A stretch of 8,231 bases of DNA from BRH-c32 sp041674625 (GTDB taxonomy: Bacteria; Bacteroidota; Ignavibacteria; Ignavibacteriales; Melioribacteraceae), in contig JBAYVI010000142.1 of assembly GCA_041674625.1 (NCBI GenBank), positions 1 to 8,231 on the forward strand, given 5' to 3'. Shown piece after piece: positions 1 through 6,525 of this stretch; position 1 is the stretch's first letter; each line of letters opens with the position of its first letter. The position numbers and the translations under genes were made by a program. The notes below the pieces were generated by a model that was given only the letters and a program-made list of their open reading frames with translations, did no database searches and had not been told where the DNA came from.

Positions 1-955
1 AGAAAAAATTGCTCTTTTTTGTAATGTAGATAAAGAAGAAGTTATTTCCGTTTATGATTGTTCAACAATTTATGAAGTGCCTTTAGTTCTCAACAAACAG
101 AATTTGGATCGCTTAGTGCTTGCCAAATTAAAGTTGCCTGAGCTCAAATTGAATCTTGACGACTGGAAAAATTTTGTAGATGCAATTAAGTCTCCTATTG
201 GTGAAGTAAGAATTGCAATCTGTGGGAAGTATATTGAAAATAAAGATGCATATAAAAGTATTTCAGAATCATTCGTTCATGCAGGTTCTGAAAATAGCGT
301 AAAGGTAATCTCTGAATTTATAAGTGCAGAAGCTGTCGAAGCAAAAGGCGCTCATAATTTATTTAAAGGTTTCCATGGAATTTTGATCCCTGGTGGTTTT
401 GGAGAAAGAGGAATTGAAGGGAAAATTGCCGCCATTAAATATGCGAGAGAAAATAATATTCCTTTCTTTGGTATCTGCCTCGGACTTCAATGTGCAGTTA
501 TTGAATTTGCTCGAAATGTCGCAGGTATTGAAGATGCTAATAGTGCTGAATTTATTGAATCAAACAAGAATAACGTAATACATATTATGCCGGAACAGCT
601 TAATGTAAAAGTTAAAGGTGGTTCTATGCGGCTAGGAGCTTACCCATGTGTATTAAAAAAGAAAACAAAAGCATTCGAAGCTTATAAGAAAGGGAAAATT
701 TCTGAACGTCATCGTCATCGCTTCGAGGTTAATAACGATTTTAGAGAAGTATTAGAAAAGAACGGATTAGTTATAAGCGGGCTTTCCCCTGATGAAAAAT
801 TAGTAGAAATGGTTGAATTAGAAAATCATCCATGGTTTGTAGGATGTCAATTCCATCCCGAATTAAAATCAAGAGCTACAAATGCTCATCCACTTTTCCG
901 TGAATTTGTTAATGCAGCAAAGGAATACTCTAATAAGGACAAAACAAGTGATTAG
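1..955 (+). CDS. pyrG: CTP synthase, C-terminal part (5' truncated by window)
   Basis: CTP synthase aminates UTP to CTP using ATP and ammonia released from glutamine, the last step of cytoplasmic CTP synthesis. The reading frame is already open at base 2 (KIALFCNVDKEEV..., STIYEVPL, the end of the synthetase domain), so the gene begins upstream; a GTG at 77 is internal and not a start. About 317 residues of an enzyme that is usually near 540 are present. After a linker, the class I glutamine amidotransferase domain starts at VRIAICGKY (about base 208). It carries the oxyanion-loop motif GGFGERGIEGK, the nucleophile Cys in GICLGLQ (codon 476-478), the ERHRHRFEVN signature, and the His and Glu of the triad in FHPE (854-856 and 860-862). 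All glutaminase catalytic residues are intact. The TAG stop at 953-955 lies inside the start of the next gene. Identification is very secure; regulation cannot be read because the 5' end is missing. Confidence 0.97.
   Translation, partial: EKIALFCNVDKEEVISVYDCSTIYEVPLVLNKQNLDRLVLAKLKLPELKLNLDDWKNFVDAIKSPIGEVRIAICGKYIENKDAYKSISESFVHAGSENSVKVISEFISAEAVEAKGAHNLFKGFHGILIPGGFGERGIEGKIAAIKYARENNIPFFGICLGLQCAVIEFARNVAGIEDANSAEFIESNKNNVIHIMPEQLNVKVKGGSMRLGAYPCVLKKKTKAFEAYKKGKISERHRHRFEVNNDFREVLEKNGLVISGLSPDEKLVEMVELENHPWFVGCQFHPELKSRATNAHPLFREFVNAAKEYSNKDKTSD
935..939 (+). promoter_or_regulatory. Shine-Dalgarno AAGGA deciding the GTG start at 948
   Basis: AAGGA lies within the last codons of pyrG, 8 bases before GTG 948. 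No comparable SD precedes the in-frame ATG at 882. Only the GTG start puts a signal peptide at the exact N terminus of the TPR protein, so this site fixes the start. Confidence 0.7.
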
Positions 956-2435
956 GAAGACAGTTTTTTTATTGTTTATTTTTTCGGGTCTATTCGCTCA
1001 AAGTAATATTAATGGATTATTAAACAGGGGCGAAAACTCTGCATACAATTTAGATTTTACTAATGCCGAACAATTATTCCATAAAGCAATAGAATTAGCA
1101 CCTGAATCTCCATTAGGCTTTTATCATGTAGCACAGCTTCATATTTGGATTTACCTCGGTTCGAAAGATCCTGGGGAGTATCTGATATTCTTAAAATATT
1201 CAGATATGGCTTTAGAAAGAATTAAAAAGGCTTTAGATAAAGATCCTAAAGATGAATTAATGCTTTATTATCTCGGTAATTTAAGAACTTTAAGAGCTTT
1301 AGCATTTGCAATGAATGATTCGGCATTAGATGCTTTTTGGGAAGCAAAGAACGCTCGCAATTCTTTTGAGGAAGCTTTAGATATTAATCCCGATTTTTAT
1401 GATGCTTATGCCGGTATTGGAGTTTTCGACTACTCGCTAACATATATTCCGGGAATGTTCAGATGGGCAATCAATTTAACCGGACTTTCTTCTGATCCTA
1501 GTAGAGGATTAAAATATTTACTTACTTCTTACAAAAAAGGTAAATTAAATAAGACAGAAACGACATACCATTTAGCAAGAATTTATACAGAATACCTCGC
1601 AGATTATGATTCAGCATCTGTCTATCTCCGAGAACTTCTTTCAAAGTATCCAAAAAACACACTCTTCTTATATCAAAATGCCCTTACATTGATGAGGGAT
1701 AAAGAACTTGATAAAGCAGAAACCGCACTCAATAGTATTTTACGAATTGATAATAAAAAACTTTCAGTTGTAAATTCTTTAGCACGTTTCCGACTTGGTG
1801 AAATCCATTTTTCTAAAAATCAATTCCAAAAAAGTATTAACGAGTTTAAAATATTTTTAGAAAAATCAAAGGATTTTGATTTTGTAGGGATGGCAAATTT
1901 TAAGATTGCTTTAGCTTATGCCTTCATTGGAAATAAAGAAGAAAGTAATAAATATTTAAGTGATGCTAAGTCCGGAAATCTCGATCTCTTTGAAGATTCT
2001 TATGCTAAAAATCGTGCTGAAAAATATGAGAACAATGGTTTCTCAGATGATGCACTTTTTGTATATAAGATGAATAATTATTTTGAAAATGGTAAGAATA
2101 GTATTGTTTATGATTCACTATCCTCTAAAGTTAAAGATATTAAGGATGCCGATATTAGGGGAGTAGCCTTAGTTTTGTTATCTGAATCATGCATTAATTT
2201 GAAGAAACTTCCCGATGCTGTTTCCTATGCTGAGTTAGTTTCTTCGCTTGAACTAGTAAATGAAAAATGGGTAAAACCATATGCAAAGTATTTAATTGGA
2301 AGGGCAAATTTTATTGTTGGTGAAGTAAAATGGGCTCCTAAATATTTGGATGATGCAGAAGACTTAAATAATTATGATTTTAAAGAAAAGATACAATCTC
2401 AAATAAATAATATTAAAAGAAAACTTAAAAATTGA
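948..2435 (+). CDS. Exported tetratricopeptide repeat protein, IML2/TTC39-like middle region
   Basis: This is a 495-residue protein of unknown specific role. GTG 948 is chosen as start because an AAGGA lies 8 bases upstream and the product then opens with a typical Sec signal peptide: MIRK, a hydrophobic core TVFLLFIFSGLF, and probable cleavage after Ala17 (LFA|QS). There is no lipobox Cys, so a soluble periplasmic or secreted protein is likely. Mature residues look all-helical with TPR-like pairs at about 23-66, 77-123, 126-164, 188-275 and 280-350, and a further helical C-terminal part to a lysine-rich end. Residues 151-255 contain an ordered pattern: YAGIGVFDYSL, then a proline, GLSSDPSRGLKYL, and YPKN. 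This resembles the IML2/TTC39 family and TPR proteins of several bacterial phyla; I see this as pattern similarity only. The gene overlaps the pyrG stop by 8 bases, suggesting translational coupling, but nothing in it points to nucleotide metabolism. TPR proteins usually mediate protein contacts; partner unknown. Confidence 0.85.
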   Translation: MIRKTVFLLFIFSGLFAQSNINGLLNRGENSAYNLDFTNAEQLFHKAIELAPESPLGFYHVAQLHIWIYLGSKDPGEYLIFLKYSDMALERIKKALDKDPKDELMLYYLGNLRTLRALAFAMNDSALDAFWEAKNARNSFEEALDINPDFYDAYAGIGVFDYSLTYIPGMFRWAINLTGLSSDPSRGLKYLLTSYKKGKLNKTETTYHLARIYTEYLADYDSASVYLRELLSKYPKNTLFLYQNALTLMRDKELDKAETALNSILRIDNKKLSVVNSLARFRLGEIHFSKNQFQKSINEFKIFLEKSKDFDFVGMANFKIALAYAFIGNKEESNKYLSDAKSGNLDLFEDSYAKNRAEKYENNGFSDDALFVYKMNNYFENGKNSIVYDSLSSKVKDIKDADIRGVALVLLSESCINLKKLPDAVSYAELVSSLELVNEKWVKPYAKYLIGRANFIVGEVKWAPKYLDDAEDLNNYDFKEKIQSQINNIKRKLKN

Positions 2436-2516
2436 TAAATTATTAGAAAATAATGCTTTAGCTACACTTTTAATTGATTATTAAGTGTCATTTCGATAAT
2501 TTTCCCAACCGAAAAA
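2436..2516 (+). other. Intergenic spacer before purN; weak hairpin and possible -10 element
   Basis: This 81-base, very AT-rich gap is the only real spacer in the window. It holds an imperfect hairpin: ACACTT at 2464-2469 pairs with AAGTGT at 2483-2488, extended by AAT/ATT (2472-2474 with 2480-2482) after a two-base TT bulge, with loop TGATT. No GC-rich stem and no clean U-run follows, so it is at best a weak terminator. GATAAT at 2495-2500 is one base from a TATAAT -10 box, but the best upstream match to a -35 (TTGATT at 2474-2479) is only 15 bases away. A start there would leave about a 10-base leader. No Bacteroidota-type TAnnTTTG motif is present. It is a plausible but unproven transcription boundary between the pyrG-TPR pair and the purN operon. 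Confidence 0.35.
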
Positions 2517-3140
2517 ATGTTAAAAATAGCAGTTTTTGTATCGGGTAGAGGGTCAAATTTACAATCATTGATTGAAAAACTTGACCCAAAAAAGGCAAAA
2601 GTTCTTGCCGTGGTAAGTAACAAGTCCGATTGCTTAGCGATTTCGTATGCTGAGGGTTTAGGTATTGATACATTTATTGTGAACGATAAACATTTTTCAG
2701 ATTCCTTATCCTCTGATGAAATAACAGAAGTATTAATTACAAAAGAGATTGACCTTATTGTATTGGCAGGGTATTTAAAAATACTGCCTGAAATAATGGT
2801 CGATAAGTTTGAAAATAAAATTATTAATATTCATCCGGCGCTATTACCTGCTTTCGGTGGTAAAGGAATGTATGGAATGAATGTACATAAAGCAGTATTT
2901 GATTCTAATGCTGCAATTTCAGGTGCTACGGTTCATTTCGTAAATAAGAATTATGATGAAGGAAAAATAATTGCTCAAAGAGTTATAGATATAACAAATA
3001 TCAATTCACCCGAAGAGATTGCTTTGAGGGTGCTAAAAATTGAACATGAATTATTACCGTATGTTGTTAATTGTTTCGCAGATAAGAAAATATTTATTAA
3101 AGATAATCGAGTTAAGATAAGTCCGTTAAATGGAGAATAG
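2517..3140 (+). CDS. purN: Phosphoribosylglycinamide formyltransferase (GAR transformylase)
   Basis: PurN transfers the formyl group of 10-formyl-THF to glycinamide ribonucleotide, the third step of de novo purine synthesis, in the cytoplasm. The 207-residue product has the usual family length (about 190-215). The phosphate-binding N terminus is MLKIAVFVSGRGSNLQSL (Rossmann strand and SGRGSN loop). The folate-site/catalytic motif is NIHPALLP with Asn104 and His106, and the catalytic Asp is Asp147 in YDEGKII. The segment FGGKGMYGMNVHKAV after the catalytic His is a form I associate with Bacteroidota-like PurN, in contrast to E. coli KYPG. ATG 2517 is the first in-frame ATG that leaves the N-terminal strand intact; it has no recognisable SD, only an A-rich lead (GAAAAA), unlike most genes here. 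It overlaps purH by 11 bases if purH starts at ATG 3130. Confidence 0.96.
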   Translation: MLKIAVFVSGRGSNLQSLIEKLDPKKAKVLAVVSNKSDCLAISYAEGLGIDTFIVNDKHFSDSLSSDEITEVLITKEIDLIVLAGYLKILPEIMVDKFENKIINIHPALLPAFGGKGMYGMNVHKAVFDSNAAISGATVHFVNKNYDEGKIIAQRVIDITNINSPEEIALRVLKIEHELLPYVVNCFADKKIFIKDNRVKISPLNGE

Positions 3141-4656
3141 TTTGAAAAAATTTGCTTTAATAAGCGTATCAGATAAAACAGGAATAATAGAATTAGCAGT
3201 AGCCCTATCAAAAAAAAACTATGAAATATTAGCAACCGGAAAAACAGCAAAACTCCTTTTAGATAATTCAATCCATTGTGTCGAAATAAGTGAGTTTACT
3301 TCATTTCCTGAAATATTTTCAGGCAGAGTTAAGACGCTTAATCCAAAAATATTTGGCGGCATATTAATTCGCCGCGATAATGAAAGCGATATTAATCAAG
3401 CTAAAGAAAATGACATTTTACCAATTGATATTGTTTGTGTTAATCTTTATCCATTCCCGCAAGTAGTTAATCGCACGGATATTTCAGTCGAAGAAAAAAT
3501 TGAAAATATTGATATAGGCGGACCAAGTTTAATTCGAGCAGCATCAAAGAATTATAAATTTGTTTCTATTCTGACTAATCCGGGTCAGTATGCTTCTTTC
3601 TTAAGTGAATTGGAATCGGGCGAAATAAGTCTTGAAACAAGAATTAAACTTGCATCGGATGCATTCGCGCATACATCTTTTTATGATACATTAATTGCAA
3701 ATTTCTTTGAAGATAATTTTGAGCTTGAAAGGAAAGATTTAAGAATTAACTTGAAATTTGCTTCATCAATGAGATATGGTGAGAATCCTCATCAAGAAGC
3801 ATCTCTTTATGGTTCTTTTTTCGATTATTTTGAAATCCTTCATGGGAAAGAAATTTCATATAATAACATTATAGACCTTGCTGCGGCTGTAGAATTAGTA
3901 AATGATTTAAGTGAAAACTCTGCGGTAATAATTAAACATACTAATCCATGCGGAGCTGCCACTGCTTCTTCATTATACGAGTCATACGTAAATGCGCTAT
4001 CATGTGATCCTGTATCTGCATTCGGTGGTATTGTAGCTTTTAATGGTGAAGTAAATGAGGAACTTGCAAATAAGTTAAATGAAATCTTTTTAGAGATTGT
4101 TGTTGCTCCTTCATTTACAGAGGAAGCATTAGAAATTCTTAAATCAAAAAAGAATAGAAGAATTGTAAAATTGATTAAAACTCCGGATGAAGAAATTACT
4201 TATAAATCTGTACCGGGGGGATTAGTAGCGCAATCAAAAGATTCGTCAAAGATTTCTAAAGAACAGCTTAAATTAGTAACAAAGAGAAATTATTCGGATA
4301 ATGAATTAGAAGATATTCTATTCGCATGGATTATATGTAAGCATACAAAATCTAATGCGATTGTTTATGTGAAAGATAAAAAAGCAATTGGAGTTGGAGC
4401 GGGGCAAATGTCAAGAATTGATTCTGCCAAAATTGCAGCTTCAAAAGCGAAACAATTTGGACACGATTTGAATGGAGCCGTAGCTGCATCTGATGCATTT
4501 TTCCCATTTGCAGATGGACTTGATGAAATTGCTGCTAATGGTATTAAAGCAGTTATTCAGCCCGGTGGTTCAGTTCGAGATAACGAAGTAATTGATGCAG
4601 CCGATAAGCATAATATTACAATGGTTTTTTCAAGTATAAGAAATTTTAAACATTAG
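3130..4656 (+). CDS. purH: Bifunctional AICAR transformylase/IMP cyclohydrolase
   Basis: PurH performs the last two steps to IMP: formylation of AICAR with 10-formyl-THF, then ring closure. The 508-residue product is close to the family norm (about 505-530) and both domains are complete. The N-terminal cyclohydrolase (MGS-like) domain covers about residues 1-150, with ALISVSDKTG, SGRVKTLNPKIFGG (Lys68), NLYPF (Tyr107), IDIGGPSLIRAASKN (Asp128, Lys140). The C-terminal transformylase domain covers about 200-508, with RYGENPHQ, the catalytic Lys269-His270 in KHTNPCGAA, SAFGGIVAFN, and a conserved C terminus (FFPFADGLDEIA, QPGGSVRDNEVI). In the motif usually written KTLHPK, position 71 is Asn, and position 75 is Phe where His is common. 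ATG 3130 overlaps purN; TTG 3142, 5 bases after GGAGA, would give MKKFALISVSDKTG and is an equally good or better start. It is probably co-transcribed with purN and mreB. Confidence 0.96.
   Translation: MENSLKKFALISVSDKTGIIELAVALSKKNYEILATGKTAKLLLDNSIHCVEISEFTSFPEIFSGRVKTLNPKIFGGILIRRDNESDINQAKENDILPIDIVCVNLYPFPQVVNRTDISVEEKIENIDIGGPSLIRAASKNYKFVSILTNPGQYASFLSELESGEISLETRIKLASDAFAHTSFYDTLIANFFEDNFELERKDLRINLKFASSMRYGENPHQEASLYGSFFDYFEILHGKEISYNNIIDLAAAVELVNDLSENSAVIIKHTNPCGAATASSLYESYVNALSCDPVSAFGGIVAFNGEVNEELANKLNEIFLEIVVAPSFTEEALEILKSKKNRRIVKLIKTPDEEITYKSVPGGLVAQSKDSSKISKEQLKLVTKRNYSDNELEDILFAWIICKHTKSNAIVYVKDKKAIGVGAGQMSRIDSAKIAASKAKQFGHDLNGAVAASDAFFPFADGLDEIAANGIKAVIQPGGSVRDNEVIDAADKHNITMVFSSIRNFKH
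3132..3136 (+). promoter_or_regulatory. Shine-Dalgarno GGAGA supporting an alternative TTG start of purH at 3142
   Basis: GGAGA sits at the end of purN and 5 bases before an in-frame TTG at 3142. It cannot serve ATG 3130, which it overlaps, and no strong SD lies upstream of that ATG. mreD in the same cluster clearly uses TTG behind a purine-rich SD, so a TTG start here is credible. Confidence 0.5.
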
Positions 4657-4660
4657 AGGG
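4656..4660 (+). promoter_or_regulatory. Shine-Dalgarno GAGGG for mreB, starting in the purH stop codon
   Basis: GAGGG begins at the last base of the purH TAG and ends 3 bases before the mreB ATG. The spacing is short but the motif is strong. Its placement means ribosomes finishing purH pass over the mreB initiation site, suggesting coupled translation. Confidence 0.55.
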
Positions 4661-4663
4661 AAC

Positions 4664-5689
4664 ATGGGAATTTTTGATTTTTTTTCAACTGATGTAGCAA
4701 TCGATTTAGGGACAGCAAATACTTTAATATATATAAAAGGTAAAGGTATCGTATTAAACGAGCCATCTATTGTGGCTTTCGATAGAAATACAAAAAAAAT
4801 TATTGAGCTTGGCAATAAAGCCAAAGAGATGCAAGGTAGAGAACATAGAGAAATTAGAGTTACAAGACCGATGCGAGATGGCGTAATTACTGATTTTGAA
4901 ATTGCCGAAGGAATGATAAGAGCATTTATAAGAAAAGTTACTCCAAATGGTTTTACATCTAAAAGAATTGTTATTGCAGTACCAAGCGGTGTTACTGAAG
5001 TAGAAAAACGTGCTGTAAGAGATGCAGCAGAACACGCCGGTGCAAAGGAAGTGCATTTAATTGCAGAGCCAATGGCTGCTGCTATTGGCGTTGGTATTGA
5101 TGTCGAAGCGGCTGTTGGTAATATGGTTATTGATATTGGTGGCGGAACTACTGAGATTGCTGTAATTGCTTTAGCCGGTATAGTAACCGAAGAATCAATT
5201 AGGATTGCCGGTGATGAAATGAATAATGCTATAATGCAATATTTCAAAAAATCACATAGCTTATTAATTGGTGAAAGAACTGCTGAATCAATTAAGTGCG
5301 AAGTAGGCTCTGCCGTTCCACTTAAAGAAGAAATTACGATCCAAGTAAAAGGAAGAGATTTAATTGGTGGTATTCCAAAAACTACTGAGGTTGGTTCTGT
5401 TGAAATTAGGGAAGCATTAAATGAAAATGTTTCACAAATAGTTGATGCAGTAAAACAAACCTTAGAAAGAACACCACCGGAACTTTCGGCTGATATTCTT
5501 GATCGCGGTGTAATATTATCGGGTGGTGGCGCATTGCTAAAAGGACTCGATGAAAGAATCAGAATGGAAACCAATTTACCTGTTCACGTTGCAGATGATC
5601 CTTTAACGGCAGTGGTAAGAGGAACAGGAAAATGTATCGAAAATCTAAGTAAATATTCCAAGGTATTTATTCGTAAAAGAAGTTACTAA
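4664..5689 (+). CDS. mreB: Rod shape-determining actin-like protein MreB
   Basis: MreB is the bacterial actin that forms ATP-dependent filaments on the inner face of the cytoplasmic membrane and positions the wall-elongation machinery. At 341 residues it matches the family (about 335-350). The nucleotide-binding signatures are in order: phosphate-1 loop DLGTANT from Asp14, the PMRDGVITDFEIAE segment, AVPSGVTEVEKRAV, EPMAAAIGVG, phosphate-2 loop DIGGGTTEIAV from Asp157, and the adenosine motif SGGGALLKG at 286-294. The short hydrophobic start MGIFDFFS before the first strand could be the membrane-contacting tip; that is inferred from position. It begins 7 bases after purH and its stop overlaps the mreC start by one base (taATG), so it is first of the mre block but not separated by any visible promoter. 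A run of eight T (4678-4685) falls in codons 5-8. Confidence 0.98.
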   Translation: MGIFDFFSTDVAIDLGTANTLIYIKGKGIVLNEPSIVAFDRNTKKIIELGNKAKEMQGREHREIRVTRPMRDGVITDFEIAEGMIRAFIRKVTPNGFTSKRIVIAVPSGVTEVEKRAVRDAAEHAGAKEVHLIAEPMAAAIGVGIDVEAAVGNMVIDIGGGTTEIAVIALAGIVTEESIRIAGDEMNNAIMQYFKKSHSLLIGERTAESIKCEVGSAVPLKEEITIQVKGRDLIGGIPKTTEVGSVEIREALNENVSQIVDAVKQTLERTPPELSADILDRGVILSGGGALLKGLDERIRMETNLPVHVADDPLTAVVRGTGKCIENLSKYSKVFIRKRSY

Positions 5690-6525
5690 TGCTTAAAACT
5701 ATATCCCGATTTATTGCGAACTATAAAAATTATTTCGTCTATCTATCGATTGCAGTTATTAGTATAGTTTTAATAAATTTTAATGACAATCCCAAGCTTC
5801 GTCAAATTAAAGTCCTCGGATTAACAAATTTTGCAATAGTAAATTATTCTATTGATGCAGTAATGGATTTTTTTAGAAGTGATAAAGAGATTAATTCTTT
5901 AAAATATCAAAATGCCGAATTAATGATGCAGGTAAATTTATTAAGGCAGAATGGATTTGAGAATAAAAAATTAAAAGAACTGATTAATTTAGCAGATACT
6001 TCAAAATTCGATTTAGTACCTGCAAATGTAGTTTCTAAACTTATTACAAGAACGCAGGGGTCTTTTTTATTAAATAAAGGAACTAATGACAGCATTAAAA
6101 CCGGCATGCCGGTTATTGATGAAAAAGGTTTGGTCGGTATTATCGCAGAAGTAACTTCAGAGTTTTCTGTTTGTAAGACAATAAAAAATTCTACTCTCAG
6201 TATTGCTATTACAATTCAAAGAACTAATGTAGATGGTATTATGAATTGGGATGGCAAAGAGTTAATAATTAAAAATATTCCTACAACTTATGATGTTATT
6301 CCTGGTGATAGAATTGAAACTTCTGATTTTAGTACTTTATTCCCTCCCTCTGTTCCGGTTGGTATTGTATTAGAAAAGAAAGCTAATGCACTTGGCTTGC
6401 TTCATAATATTTCAGTTAAACCTTTTGCCGATATTGATGGCGCTGAAAACTTATTTATTGTCAGATACATTTCTAATGTACAGGCAATTAAACTTAAAAA
6501 TAGATTTAAGGAGAGTAAAAATTGA
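5689..6525 (+). CDS. mreC: Rod shape-determining protein MreC
   Basis: MreC is a bitopic membrane protein whose periplasmic part binds and activates PBP2 in the elongasome. The 278-residue product has the family layout. A short cytoplasmic N terminus leads into one membrane span at about 15-31 (YFVYLSIAVISIVLINF). A coiled-coil region follows at about 63-100 (DKEINSLKYQNAELMMQVNLL). The double beta-barrel domain spans about 108-262, marked by GSFLLNKGTNDSIKTGMPV, DEKGLVGII, DGIMNWDG, and IPGDRIETSDFSTLFPPSVPVGIV split over 204-227. The ATG shares its A with the mreB TAA stop, and a purine-rich AAAAGAAG ends 6 bases upstream. The C terminus is short and basic (LKNRFKESKN), without a long disordered tail. 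It overlaps mreD by four bases. Confidence 0.95.
   Translation: MLKTISRFIANYKNYFVYLSIAVISIVLINFNDNPKLRQIKVLGLTNFAIVNYSIDAVMDFFRSDKEINSLKYQNAELMMQVNLLRQNGFENKKLKELINLADTSKFDLVPANVVSKLITRTQGSFLLNKGTNDSIKTGMPVIDEKGLVGIIAEVTSEFSVCKTIKNSTLSIAITIQRTNVDGIMNWDGKELIIKNIPTTYDVIPGDRIETSDFSTLFPPSVPVGIVLEKKANALGLLHNISVKPFADIDGAENLFIVRYISNVQAIKLKNRFKESKN
6508..6515 (+). promoter_or_regulatory. Shine-Dalgarno AAGGAGAG deciding the TTG start of mreD
   Basis: This is the strongest SD in the window, 6 bases before TTG 6522. No ATG or GTG in the mreD frame lies near it, and the TTG overlaps the mreC TGA as TTGA, so it fixes a non-ATG start. Confidence 0.8.

Noticed and set aside
77..79. GTG at 77 as the start of a free-standing glutamine amidotransferase
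   Set aside because: The frame continues upstream to base 2 with recognisable CTP synthase sequence (KIALFCNVDKEEV, STIYEV), so this is the internal part of pyrG.
393..578. Small plus-strand frame inside pyrG
   Set aside because: It overlaps the pyrG glutaminase domain, including the catalytic Cys codon, in another frame and has no SD or motif.
2464..2488. Hairpin as a rho-independent terminator
   Set aside because: The stem is short, bulged and AT-rich, and no continuous T-run follows, so I describe it only as part of the spacer and do not call a terminator.
2436..2516. Purine riboswitch upstream of purN
   Set aside because: The gap is 81 bases without the paired three-stem layout or conserved loop sequences of a purine aptamer.
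2975..3271. Minus-strand frame of 98 codons with a very hydrophobic Leu/Phe translation, at first like a small membrane protein
   Set aside because: It lies antisense to the purN-purH junction. The Leu/Phe richness comes from reading A-rich Lys codons backwards, so it is a composition artefact.
4754..5056. Second minus-strand frame inside mreB, rich in Cys, Ser and Phe
   Set aside because: It is a shadow of mreB in another frame, with no recognisable motif or start context.
4630..5574. Long open frame (314 codons) on the minus strand across mreB
   Set aside because: It is wholly antisense to a textbook MreB. Its translation is a low-complexity mix of Ser, Ile, Pro and Ala that mirrors mreB codon use, and it shows no domain and no SD.
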